A stretch of DNA of 36,366 bases, from positions 1 through 36,366 of the forward strand of contig JALUXH010000219.1 of assembly GCA_027019065.1 (NCBI GenBank), read 5' to 3'. This DNA is from Anaerolineales bacterium (lineage in GTDB: Bacteria > Chloroflexota > Anaerolineae > Anaerolineales > DRMV01). Of the stretch, positions 1-8,688 are shown piece after piece. Within the stretch, counting starts at the first letter, position 1; each line of letters begins with the position of its first letter. A model generated the notes under the pieces. That model was given only the letters and a program-made list of their open reading frames with translations, did not search any database and was not told the DNA's origin. A program made the position numbers and the translations under genes.

Positions 1-1662
1 GCGTGGGAAGTCATCCGCCCCCGCCTGCATGCCGCCGCCGAAGGGGAAACACCCCCGCCCGTGCTGCTCCACGGCGTTACCGGCAGCGGCAAGACCGAAA
101 TCTACCTGCGCGCCGCGGCCGAAACCCTGGCGCTGGGGCGGCAGGTGGCCGTGCTGGTGCCCGAAATCGCCCTTACCCCCCAGACCGTGCAGCGCTTCCG
201 GGCCCGGTTTGGAAGCGCGGTGGGGGTGCTGCATTCCGGCCTTTCGCAAGGGGAACGCTACGCCACCTGGCTGCGGGTGCGGCAGGGGGAAATCCGGCTG
301 CTCATCGGCCCCCGCAGCGCCCTGTTTGCCCCTTTTGCCGACCTCGGGCTCATCGTGGTGGATGAATGCCATGAGGAAGCCTACTACGAAGCCGAGCGGC
401 TGCCCCACTACCACGCCCGCGAAGTGGCGCTGGCCTACGGCCGCCTCGCCCCGGCGCCGGTGCTGCTGGGCAGCGCCACGCCCGATGTCGTGACCTACGC
501 CCGCGCCCGCCGCGGCTTCCTGACCCTGCTGGAACTGCCCGACCGCATCCTCGCCCATCGGGAAACCGTGGCCGCGCACCCCACGGCGGCTGCCCGCCCC
601 CGCTACCGCCCCCTGGCCGGCGACGCCCTGGCCGCCGACCTCCCGCCGGTGGAAGTGGTGGACATGCGCGCCGAATTGCGTTCCGGCCACACGGGCATCT
701 TCAGCCGCCCTTTGCTGGCGGCGCTGGAAGCCACGCTGGGCCGCGGTGAGCAGGCCATTCTGTTCCTCAACCGGCGCGGCAGCGCCACCTATGTTTTCTG
801 CCGCGATTGCGGCCACGTCTTCCGCTGCCCCCGCTGCGACCTGCCGTTGACTTACCACAAAGAGGAAAACACGCTGATTTGCCACCATTGCGGCTATCGG
901 CGCAAGATGCCGAAAACCTGCCCGGTATGCGGCAGCGAGCGGGTGCGGCCTTACGGCGCGGGCACCGAGCGGGTGGAAGCCGAGGTGCGGCGGCGCTTTC
1001 CGCAGGCGCGCACCCTGCGCTGGGATGCCGACGCTGTGCGCGCCGCGGGCGGGCACGAAGCCATCCTCAGCCATTTCGTCGCCCGCCGCGCCGACATCCT
1101 CATCGGCACGCAGATGCTCGCCAAGGGGCTGGATCTGCCCTATGTAACCCTGGTGGGCATCGTGCTGGCCGATGTGGGGCTCACCCTGCCCGATTACCGC
1201 GCCGCCGAGCGTGGTTTTCAGATTCTCACGCAGGTCGCCGGGCGGGCCGGGCGCAGCCCTTTGGGCGGCAAGGTGATTTTGCAGACCTACATGCCGGAAC
1301 ACTACGCCATCCAGGCTGCCGCCCGGCACGATTTTCAGGGCTTTTACCGGCAGGAACTGGCCTACCGCCGCAAACTGGGCTACCCGCCCTACGCACACCT
1401 CGCGCGGCTGGTTTACCACGGCTGGGAGGCTGAACGCACAGAGGAAGAAGCCGCGAAGATGGCAGCCCGCCTGCGCGCCTGGGTGCAGGCCGGGCCTCAC
1501 CCCGCCACGCAAATCATTGGCCCGGCGCCGTGTTTCTACGCCCGCGTGCGGGGGCGCTACTGCTGGCATGTGTTGCTGCGCGGCCCTTCCCCGGCAGATA
1601 TTTTGCGCGGCCGCCGCCTGGGCGAGTGGGATGTGTTCCTCGACCCGCCTTCCCTGCTCTGA
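1..1662 (+). CDS. priA: Primosomal protein N' / replication restart helicase PriA (5' truncated by window edge)
   Basis: Frame open from base 1; Walker A HGVTGSGKTE, DECHEE (DEAH-like box), paired zinc-binding CxxC motifs (CRDCGHVFRCPRCD, ICHHCGYRRKMPKTCPVCGS), GTQMLAKGLDLPYVTLVGI, QVAGRAGR. Confidence 0.95.
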   Translation, partial: AWEVIRPRLHAAAEGETPPPVLLHGVTGSGKTEIYLRAAAETLALGRQVAVLVPEIALTPQTVQRFRARFGSAVGVLHSGLSQGERYATWLRVRQGEIRLLIGPRSALFAPFADLGLIVVDECHEEAYYEAERLPHYHAREVALAYGRLAPAPVLLGSATPDVVTYARARRGFLTLLELPDRILAHRETVAAHPTAAARPRYRPLAGDALAADLPPVEVVDMRAELRSGHTGIFSRPLLAALEATLGRGEQAILFLNRRGSATYVFCRDCGHVFRCPRCDLPLTYHKEENTLICHHCGYRRKMPKTCPVCGSERVRPYGAGTERVEAEVRRRFPQARTLRWDADAVRAAGGHEAILSHFVARRADILIGTQMLAKGLDLPYVTLVGIVLADVGLTLPDYRAAERGFQILTQVAGRAGRSPLGGKVILQTYMPEHYAIQAAARHDFQGFYRQELAYRRKLGYPPYAHLARLVYHGWEAERTEEEAAKMAARLRAWVQAGPHPATQIIGPAPCFYARVRGRYCWHVLLRGPSPADILRGRRLGEWDVFLDPPSLL

Positions 1663-1756
1663 TCCGCCGCCTCGCCTGACGCGGAAATACCCGGCGCCGG
1701 CTCCCTTTTAAACGCCGCCGCCCCTCACCATCAGGCGGGGGCTGCCGGTCGTCGTG

Positions 1757-1858
1757 CTATGCGGCCTGTTTGCGGGCCTTTTTCGGCTTGGGGCGGGTCT
1801 TGCCGTGCGAACCACGCCAGATTTTGCCGCGGCGGGTGCGGCGGTCGCCTTTGCCCAT
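1757..1858 (-). CDS. 30S ribosomal protein bTHX (33 aa): [33 protein letters not shown]
   Basis: ATG at 1858, TAG at 1757-1759, GGAGG Shine-Dalgarno just upstream on the minus strand; MGKGDxRTRRGKIxxGSxGKxRP signature of the THX family. Below the ORF-track size cut-off. Confidence 0.85.
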   Translation of the reverse strand: MGKGDRRTRRGKIWRGSHGKTRPKPKKARKQAA

Positions 1859-1906
1859 GAGCACACCTCCTTGAAGAAAATCGGGGAAGTGAGTAAGGGA
1901 CATGCG

Positions 1907-1931
1907 AAGGGGCAACGCGACGTTGCCCCTT
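1907..1931 (-). terminator. Perfect 11-bp hairpin just 3' of tmRNA (AAGGGGCAACG-TCG-CGTTGCCCCTT); terminator or processing hairpin without strong U-tract
   Basis: Perfect inverted repeat 1907-1917 / 1921-1931. Confidence 0.5.
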
Positions 1932-1936
1932 GCGGC

Positions 1937-2339
1937 AGGTGGAGATGGCGGGAATCGAACCCGCGTCCGAAGAAGTCGGCCCTCGGATGTCTACGAGCGT
2001 AGTCGGTCGTTTGTTCTCGCCCAACCACCCCACGACCGACAGAGGGGTTGGCCGGGCCAGCCGCCGGCGCCCGAAAGCGCCTCTTTCGCACGGTGAGCGG
2101 CATCCCGTGCGGCACCCCGGCTTTGTCCCGCCCGACACCACCTCCGGCCGGGGAACGGGGTGGGCGGACGCCGCCTCATGTTGAGACGGTAGTGCCTGCC
2201 TTCAACTGCTTACGCAGCGAGAGGCATGGCAGCAACAGGAGTGCGGTTGGCACTTATTTTTTGCGCTGATTTTACGAGTTCGGCGCCTCTCGGCTCGCAA
2301 TCCGGGACCTTGCCTTCTCCGTCGAAGCCTTTCATCCCC
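1937..2339 (-). ncRNA. ssrA: Transfer-messenger RNA (tmRNA), one-piece
   Basis: 3' end carries T-arm GCGGGTTCGATTCCCGC and acceptor CATCTCC; 5' end GGGGATG pairs with it over 7 bp (one G-U). 5' part has GGGGATGAAAGGCTTCGACGG and a tag reading frame. Consensus -10 TATAAT lies upstream. Confidence 0.93.
2210..2251 (-). other. tmRNA tag reading frame, (A)NRTPVAAMPLAA-stop
   Basis: After AAAAATAAGT: GCC AAC CGC ACT CCT GTT GCT GCC ATG CCT CTC GCT GCG TAA; C-terminal LAA degron-like ending. Confidence 0.8.
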
Positions 2340-2352
2340 GGGTTGTGCTTCC

Positions 2353-2358
2353 ATTATA
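2353..2358 (-). promoter_or_regulatory. -10 element TATAAT of ssrA
   Basis: Exact TATAAT on minus strand ending 13 nt before tmRNA 5' end; no convincing -35 box. Confidence 0.6.
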
Positions 2359-2500
2359 GCACGGATTTTATCAGAATGGCGTTAGAATTCGGGGGCAGCA
2401 GGGCAAGGCAGGAACCCCTTGCAAGCGCGTTCCCCGCGCCAGGCTTCCCGGCGGTACAATAGACGCGCCCTCGTGCTCATTTCCCCAAAGGAGCCTCCGG

Positions 2501-3502
2501 ATGAGAACAATCCTTGCCGAGTTAGAGCAGTGGCTGGCCGCCGGGGAGCGCGTCGCGCTGGCCGTGGTGGTGCAGGCGCGGCGGCCCGCGCCGCGCCCGG
2601 CGGGGTCGTGGCTGGCCGTGACGGCGTCGGGGAAAATCGCCGGGTCGGTCAGCACGGGCTGCGTGGAAAACGCCGTGGTGCAGGAAGCCCAGGCGTTGCT
2701 GGCGGGCCGGTCGGCGCGGGTGCTTCACTACGCCCCTGCCGACGAAAACGGCTGGGAAGTTGGGCTGACCTGCGGCGGCGAAATTGAAGTGCACGTTACG
2801 CAGTTCACACCGGTGCACGCGCACTTGCTGGCCGCGTTGCGCCGAGGTGAAACCGTGGCGCTGGTCACTTCGCTTGCCGGGCGGGGGCATTTGCTCGCCT
2901 GGGAAGACGGGCGGCAAGAAGGCAACCCGGCGCTTGCCGAAGCGCTGGCAGGAGCCTTCCCCGGCCCTCAGGCTGTGCGCCGCGCCACGGCGCAAGGGGA
3001 ATGCTTTGTTCAGACTTTTACCCCGCCGCCGGTTTTGAACATTGTGGGGGCCGTTCATCTGGCACAATTGCTGGCGCGGCTGGCTGCCGTGGCGGGCTAT
3101 CGGACGCGCATCATTGACCCGCGCCCGCTGTGGAACACCCCCGAGCGCTTCCCCACTGCTGCAACGCGGGTGCTGGCCTGGCCGCAGGAAGCCCTCACGC
3201 CGCCGTTTTTGCGCCCTTCCGACGCGGTGGTGGTGCTTGCCCACGACCCCAAATTTGATGTGCCGGCGCTGGCAGCCGCGCTGCGCAGCCCGGTGGGGTA
3301 CATCGGCCTTTTAGGCTCCCGCCGCACACAGGCCCACCGGCAAGAGGCTTTGCGGGAACGCGGCTTTACCCCCGCCGACCTGGCCCGCATTCATGGGCCG
3401 GTGGGGTTCAGGCTGGGGGCTTCCTTTGAGGCCATTGCGACGGGCATCATGGCAGAAATTGTTGCTGCTCACAACGGAAAGCTCCCTCTCTCAAGCGGTT
3501 AG
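2501..3502 (+). CDS. XdhC/CoxI family protein (molybdenum hydroxylase maturation-like)
   Basis: SVSTGCVENAVVQEAQALL, LTCGGEIEVHV, Rossmann half with IDPRP, VVLAHDPKFDVPAL, GYIGLLGSRRT; SD AAAGGAG upstream. Confidence 0.85.
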   Translation: MRTILAELEQWLAAGERVALAVVVQARRPAPRPAGSWLAVTASGKIAGSVSTGCVENAVVQEAQALLAGRSARVLHYAPADENGWEVGLTCGGEIEVHVTQFTPVHAHLLAALRRGETVALVTSLAGRGHLLAWEDGRQEGNPALAEALAGAFPGPQAVRRATAQGECFVQTFTPPPVLNIVGAVHLAQLLARLAAVAGYRTRIIDPRPLWNTPERFPTAATRVLAWPQEALTPPFLRPSDAVVVLAHDPKFDVPALAAALRSPVGYIGLLGSRRTQAHRQEALRERGFTPADLARIHGPVGFRLGASFEAIATGIMAEIVAAHNGKLPLSSG

Positions 3503-3546
3503 CCCGCGCCGGCGCGCGGAGAGGCTTTCGCGCGCCGACGCGGGCT
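3501..3546. terminator. Long GC-rich hairpin between convergent genes, candidate bidirectional terminator
   Basis: AGCCCGCG-C-CGGCGCGCG / CGCGCGCCG-A-CGCGGGCT, 17 pairs with one mismatch, 10-nt loop. Confidence 0.55.
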
Positions 3547-3567
3547 TCTGCCGCGGTGAGCCTTGGC

Positions 3568-6500
3568 TCACACTTTTTGAATGCCAAGCGTGACCTTGCC
3601 GCCTGCGGCTTCGGCAGCAAAAGCCCCTTCGGGCGGGGCGGCGGCGGTCATTTCCACAGCCAGCACTTCGCCCATGATGTAATCCCGATAGGCTTCCACC
3701 GCGGCGGCGATGTCTTCCGGCGCCTGGTAGAACAGGCGGATGCGGTCGGCGAGGTCGAGGCCGGCTTCTTTGCGGGCGTTTTGCACCCAGCGCACGAAGT
3801 CGCGGGCGAGGCCTTCCTGCCGCAGTTCGGGGGTGATTTCGGTGTTCAGCGCCGCTAAGTACGCGCCTTCGCTGACCACGGTCAGCCCGCCGTGGGCTTC
3901 CATGATGACTTCCACTTCGTCGGGCTGAATTTCGTAGGTTTGCCCGTCCACTTCCACGGTCACGGGCTCGCCTGCCAGCAAGCGGTGGGCGGCGGGTTCG
4001 GCTTCCAGCGCCAGAATGGCCTGCCGCACTTTCGGGAACAGCCCCTTGTATTTCTGCCCCAGTTGCTTGGGCAGCGGCTTCAGGCGGAAGGCCACCGCCT
4101 CGCTCTGCCCGTGGAGCACACGGACGCGCTTGACGTTCAGTTCGTCGGCCAGCAGGTCGGCGTAGCGGGTGATGACATCCTGCTCGGCGGCGCGCCCGAC
4201 GGCGAAGGCGGCTTCCTGCAGCGGCTGGCGCACCTTGATGCCGGCTTTGTTGCGGGCGGCATGGCCGAGGGAAACCAGTTTGAGCACCAGGGCCATTTCG
4301 GCGTTCAGCGTTTCGTCGATCGCGGCGGCGTCGTAGGTCGGCCAGTCGGCCAGGTGGACGGATTCGGGGGCGCTTTCATCCACGCCGCGCACCAGGTTTT
4401 GGTAGAGTTCCTCGGCCATGAAGGGCATCGCGGGGGCAATCAGTTTGGCGATGGTGGTCAGGGCTTCGTAGAGGGTGCTGTAGGCAGCCTCTTTGTCAGC
4501 GTCCGAGGCGCTCTTCCAGAAGCGGCGGCGGCTGCGGCGCAGGTACCAGTTGGAAAGCCGTTCCACGAAGGCTTCCACCGGGCGGGTGGCGCCGAGGGCG
4601 TCGTAGGCTTCGTAGGCTTCGGTAACCTGTTTGGTGAGGGCGTGCAGTTCGGAACGCAACCAGCGATCAAGTTCGGTGTAGGCGGGCTGGGCGTCGGGGG
4701 AAGGTGTCCAGCCGTCCAGGCTGGCGTAGGTGGTGAAGAAAGCGTACACGTTCCAGAGGGTGAGGGAGAAGCGGCGCACGCTTTCGCCCACCAGGTTGGT
4801 GGAGAAGCGCTTGCTGTCGCCAGGGGGGCCGGCGGTGAAGAGATACCAGCGCAGGGCGTCGGCGCCGTGGCGGTTGATGACTTCCCACGGGTCAACGATG
4901 TTGCCGCGGGATTTGGACATTTTGAGGCCGTTTTCGTCCAGAATCAGCCCTAAGCAAACGACATTTTTGAAGGCTACATCGTCGAACAGCAGGGTGCTGA
5001 TGGCGTGCAGGGAGTAGAACCAGCCGCGGGTCTGGTCAACGGCTTCGCAGATGTAGTCGGCGGGGTGCTGTTTTTCAAAAAGTTCTTTGTTCTCAAAGGG
5101 GTAATGCCACTGGGCGACCTGCATCGCGCCGGAGTCAAACCAGACATCAATGAGTTCGGGCACGCGCTTCATCTCGCCGCCGCATTTGGGGCAGATCAGG
5201 GTCACTTCGTCCACGTAGGGGCGGTGCAGGTCAAGGTTGCTGAGGTCTTTTCCGGCCATTTCGGAAAGTTCGGCCACGGAACCCACGGCGTGCTGGTGGC
5301 CGCATTCCTGACATTCCCACACGGGCAGGGGGGTGCCCCAGTAGCGTTCCCGCCCCAGGGCCCAGTCAATGTTGTTTTCCAGCCAGTTGCCGAAGCGCCC
5401 GTGCTTGATGTAATCGGGCACCCAGTTGATTTTTTCGTTCAGCGCCACGAGGCGGTCTTTCTTCTCGGTGGTGCGGATGTACCAGGTGGGGCGGGCGTAG
5501 TAGAGCAGCGGGGTGCCGCAGCGCCAGCAGAAGGGGTAACTGTGGGTGTAGGTTTCGCCGCGGAAGAGCAGGCCGCGCTTTTGCAGGTCTTCCATGATGA
5601 GCGGGTCGGCGTCTTTGAAGAACATGCCCGCCCACGGGCGCACGGCTTCCACGATAGTGCCGTCGGGCTTGACGGTGTTGATGACCGGCAGGTCGTATTG
5701 GCGCGCCATTTCCATGTCGTCTTCGCCAAAGGCGGGCGCCATGTGGACGAGGCCGGTGCCGTCTTCGGTGGTCACGAAGTCGGCCAGCACCACGAAGTGG
5801 GCGGGCTTTTCGGGCGGCACGAAGGTGAAGAGGGGCTGGTAGCGTTTGCCTTTGAGCGCCTTGCCGGGGAATTCGGCCACAATGTCCACTTCCTCGTCGC
5901 GGAAGACCTTTTCCAGCAGGGGCTGTGCCACGATGAGGAATTCTTCGCCGCCGCCGGGCAGGGCGCGGCGGACTTTGACATAGGTTACATCGGGGTGAGC
6001 GGCGACGGCGACGTTGGCGGGCAGCGTCCAGGGCGTGGTCGTCCACACCAGCAGGGCGGTGTTGGGTTCGTCTTTCAGCGGCAGGCGGACGTAAACCGAG
6101 GGGTCGTCGGTTTCCTTGTAACCCTGCGCTACTTCGTGGTCGGCCAGGGGGGTGCCGCAGCGGGGGCAGTAGGTAACGACCTTGTGGCCGCGGTAAATCA
6201 GCCCCTGTCCCCACAATTGCTTCAGCATCCACCACACGCTTTCAATGTATTCGTTGTGGTAGGTGACGTAAGCGTTTTCCAGGTCAACCCAGAAGGCGAT
6301 GCGCTCGGTGAGCTTTTCCCAGTCCTGGATGTATTCAAAAACCGATTGGCGGCAAAGTTTGTTGAACTCGGCGACGCCGTATGCCTCAATCTGGCGCTTG
6401 CTGGTGAAGCCGAGTTTCTTTTCCACCTCAATTTCCACGGGCAGGCCGTGGGTATCCCAGCCGCCGCGGCGGATGATGTGGTAGCCGCGCATGACGCGAT

Positions 6501-6714
6501 AGCGCAGGAAGATATCTTTGAAAGAGCGGGCGAGGACGTGATGCACGCCGGGTTTGCCGTTGGCGGTGGGGGGGCCTTCGTAGAACACGAATTCCGGCCC
6601 GCCGCGGCGGGTTTCCTCGGTTTTGTGGAAGATGTCGCGCTCGCGCCACAGTTTGAGGCTGCGTTCTTCCATTTCGGGAAGGTTGACTTGGGGGGAAACG
6701 GGGGTGAAGGGCAT
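3568..6714 (-). CDS. ileS: Isoleucyl-tRNA synthetase
   Basis: 1048 aa; HHVL (HIGH-like), RGWDTHGLPVE, KMSKSRGNIVDPW; preceded by a T-box leader. Confidence 0.97.
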   Translation of the reverse strand: MPFTPVSPQVNLPEMEERSLKLWRERDIFHKTEETRRGGPEFVFYEGPPTANGKPGVHHVLARSFKDIFLRYRVMRGYHIIRRGGWDTHGLPVEIEVEKKLGFTSKRQIEAYGVAEFNKLCRQSVFEYIQDWEKLTERIAFWVDLENAYVTYHNEYIESVWWMLKQLWGQGLIYRGHKVVTYCPRCGTPLADHEVAQGYKETDDPSVYVRLPLKDEPNTALLVWTTTPWTLPANVAVAAHPDVTYVKVRRALPGGGEEFLIVAQPLLEKVFRDEEVDIVAEFPGKALKGKRYQPLFTFVPPEKPAHFVVLADFVTTEDGTGLVHMAPAFGEDDMEMARQYDLPVINTVKPDGTIVEAVRPWAGMFFKDADPLIMEDLQKRGLLFRGETYTHSYPFCWRCGTPLLYYARPTWYIRTTEKKDRLVALNEKINWVPDYIKHGRFGNWLENNIDWALGRERYWGTPLPVWECQECGHQHAVGSVAELSEMAGKDLSNLDLHRPYVDEVTLICPKCGGEMKRVPELIDVWFDSGAMQVAQWHYPFENKELFEKQHPADYICEAVDQTRGWFYSLHAISTLLFDDVAFKNVVCLGLILDENGLKMSKSRGNIVDPWEVINRHGADALRWYLFTAGPPGDSKRFSTNLVGESVRRFSLTLWNVYAFFTTYASLDGWTPSPDAQPAYTELDRWLRSELHALTKQVTEAYEAYDALGATRPVEAFVERLSNWYLRRSRRRFWKSASDADKEAAYSTLYEALTTIAKLIAPAMPFMAEELYQNLVRGVDESAPESVHLADWPTYDAAAIDETLNAEMALVLKLVSLGHAARNKAGIKVRQPLQEAAFAVGRAAEQDVITRYADLLADELNVKRVRVLHGQSEAVAFRLKPLPKQLGQKYKGLFPKVRQAILALEAEPAAHRLLAGEPVTVEVDGQTYEIQPDEVEVIMEAHGGLTVVSEGAYLAALNTEITPELRQEGLARDFVRWVQNARKEAGLDLADRIRLFYQAPEDIAAAVEAYRDYIMGEVLAVEMTAAAPPEGAFAAEAAGGKVTLGIQKV

Positions 6715-6810
6715 GGGAAACCTCCGAGGTGATAATGAGGAATGAAGAATTAGGAATTAGGGGGCGGCACGGTCATCATTCGCCATTCGCAACTCATAAT
6801 TAACACACAA

Positions 6811-7085
6811 CGCTCCCGCCCCGTGCAGGGACGAGAGCGCAGAACTCCCGCGGTACCACCCTGGTTCCCGCCGCGAAGGGCGGGCACTCGGTCGGGCACG
6901 GCCTGGGCAGGCTTATGCCCGCGCCCTGGTAACGGTGGGCGAGGCCGGCGCACCTACTAAGGGCTTGTGCCCCGTTGGGTTTGCGGCTCCGGAGGGATTT
7001 TCGGCCTGGCGCTGCCGCCCGGCTTCCACCGTCCCGGGCTCGCTGCAGGCTTTGGCAGGCTTACTCGTCTCCATCAATGCCTTTA
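6811..7085 (-). promoter_or_regulatory. T-box riboswitch leader of ileS (Ile specifier AUC; T-box AGGGTGGTACCGCG; terminator hairpin)
   Basis: AGGGTGGTACCGCG (6849-6862 minus); specifier context CCGAAA-ATC-CCTCCGGAGCC (ATC = 6996-6998 minus); GGAGACGAGTA near 5' side; 12-bp terminator stem 6811-6838 followed by TTGTGTGTT. Confidence 0.9.
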
Positions 7086-7106
7086 GACCGGTTTTCCAGT
7101 GCTTTC

Positions 7107-7135
7107 ATTATGCCACAAAGGCAGGCAGGGGTCAA
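7107..7135 (-). promoter_or_regulatory. ileS/T-box promoter, TTGACC-17 bp-CATAAT
   Basis: Near-consensus sigma70-type -35 and -10 hexamers with 17-bp spacing directly upstream of T-box leader. Confidence 0.75.
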
Positions 7136-7233
7136 CCTTTGCGCGTTCTGGAGACCGTTCCAATTTGAGTGGGGGCATGAAAAACTGACGGGGTTCCCCT
7201 AAAAAAGGCAAGAAAGCCTCATGGGCCTATCGG

Positions 7234-7440
7234 TTGAAAATGCTGTTATTAGAGATTCTGGAGAAAGCGCCCAAAGTGACGGGAGAGACCAACAACCGTA
7301 CCGGGCAAGTGATTGGACGAGCGTTCAAGGTGCGCACGCGAACGATGAGGGGGTTCAAACGAGATGACAACCGACCTCGGTTCCTGAATCTGGCGCTGGA
7401 TGCTCGCACCCGGCGCGAGGGGGCGGTTTACTTGCCCTAA
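7234..7440 (+). pseudogene. Probable C-terminal remnant of a DDE transposase
   Basis: KVTGETNNRTGQVIGRAFKVRTRTMRGFKRDDNRPRFLNLAL resembles the TNNxxE...IG...R.RTMRGF tail of several DDE transposases; only about 68 aa and no upstream catalytic domain. Confidence 0.4.
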
Positions 7441-7690
7441 AAAGAAGATGTACGGGGGCACTATCAGCGTTTGGCCACGTCCTGAGCTTTTCCACCCAAT
7501 TTGGCACGGTCACTCTTTGCCGGCTATGACAGCCACCGCTTGCCTGTTTTATTTTCCCCTTTTCCCCCACCTTTGGCCGTCTGCAGGGGCGGTTGGCGGT
7601 GGGGGTTTGCTTTTGGAGCGTGGCTGCGGTGCTATAATGAGCAGGGGCACATCCCTGCGGCTTTGGCCGCGCGCGATACGAGGTTATGGC

Positions 7691-8635
7691 ATGAATTTTC
7701 TCATCACCGGTGCAGCCGGTTTCCTGGGCGCGGCTTTGGCCAACCGCCTGGTGCGGGAAGGCCACCAGGTACGCGGGCTGGACGACCTTTCGGCAGGCGA
7801 CCGCGAGGCCCTTTCGCCGGAAGTGATGTTTACCCGCGGCGACATCAACGACCGCCCGAAGTTGTGGACCCTGCTGCAGGGCGTGGACTGCGTGTATCAT
7901 CTTGCAGCCCGCGTCTCGGTGCCTGAATCGGTGCTCTACCCGCGCGAATACAACGCCGTCAACGTTGGCGGCACGGTGGCTTTGATGGAAGCCATGCGCG
8001 ACGTGGGCGTGCGGAGGGTCGTGCTGGCTTCCTCCGGCGCGGTGTACGGCTTCCAGGAAAGCCAACCCTTAAAGGAAGAGATGATGCCCAACCCGCGGTC
8101 ACCTTACGCCGTCTCCAAACTGGCTGCCGAGCACTATGTGCGCACCATCGGACTGTTGTGGGGCATGGAAACCGTGGTGCTGCGGGTGTTCAACGCCTAC
8201 GGCCCCGGCCAGCACCTGCCGCCTTCCCACCCGCCGGTTATCCCCAGTTTCCTGTACCAGGCCGTGCGCGGCGGCACGCTGGTGGTCCACGGCGATGGCA
8301 GCCAGACGCGCGACTACGTCTTTGTGGACGATGTGGTCAATGCTCTGGTCGCTGCGGCCACGGCGCCGCAAGCCGCAGGGGAAATCATCAACGTGGGCAG
8401 CGGTAAGGAAACCAGCGTGCGCCAACTGGCCAATCTGGTGCTGGAAACCGCCCGCAGCCATGCTCAAATTGTCTACAACCCCCGCTCGGGCGGGGGGGTG
8501 CCCCGCATGTGTGCCGACCTGACCAAAGCGGAACGCATCCTGAACTACCGCCCGCGGGTGGGGCTGGCCGAGGGGCTGCGGCTGACTTTGGCCCGCGACC
8601 CCCGCTTTCAGCCCGCCGCAGCCGCTCCGGCGTAA
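7691..8635 (+). CDS. NAD-dependent epimerase/dehydratase (UDP-glucose 4-epimerase-like)
   Basis: Starts MNFLITGAAGFLGAALA; YAVSKLAAE (YxxxK), extended SDR; ORF-track N-terminal extension to 7400 judged spurious; TATAAT at 7633-7638. Confidence 0.88.
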   Translation: MNFLITGAAGFLGAALANRLVREGHQVRGLDDLSAGDREALSPEVMFTRGDINDRPKLWTLLQGVDCVYHLAARVSVPESVLYPREYNAVNVGGTVALMEAMRDVGVRRVVLASSGAVYGFQESQPLKEEMMPNPRSPYAVSKLAAEHYVRTIGLLWGMETVVLRVFNAYGPGQHLPPSHPPVIPSFLYQAVRGGTLVVHGDGSQTRDYVFVDDVVNALVAAATAPQAAGEIINVGSGKETSVRQLANLVLETARSHAQIVYNPRSGGGVPRMCADLTKAERILNYRPRVGLAEGLRLTLARDPRFQPAAAAPA

Positions 8636-8688
8636 CCCTTCTCGGGCCTGTTCCCCCGAAAAGCCGTGCCATTTTGCGGAGGTGTGTC

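Noticed and set aside
1708-2184. Cluster of 60-136-aa ORFs on both strands
   Set aside because: They overlap the tmRNA and bTHX gene and are translations of structured RNA.
3892-4953. 353-aa plus-strand ORF antisense to ileS
   Set aside because: Same shadow-ORF pattern; composition mirrors the antisense of IleS.
5005-6732. 575-aa plus-strand ORF antisense to ileS
   Set aside because: Shadow ORF in high-GC sequence; Gly/Val/His/Phe-rich with no family motif, and opposite strand is clear IleS.
6725-6775. AT-rich GAATGAAGAATTAGGAATTAG stretch before ileS
   Set aside because: Simple low-complexity spacer; no structure or motif that supports a function.
7400-7690. N-terminal extension of the epimerase ORF
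   Set aside because: SDR proteins start at MxxLITGAAGF; the extension covers the promoter-like TATAAT and the transposase remnant.
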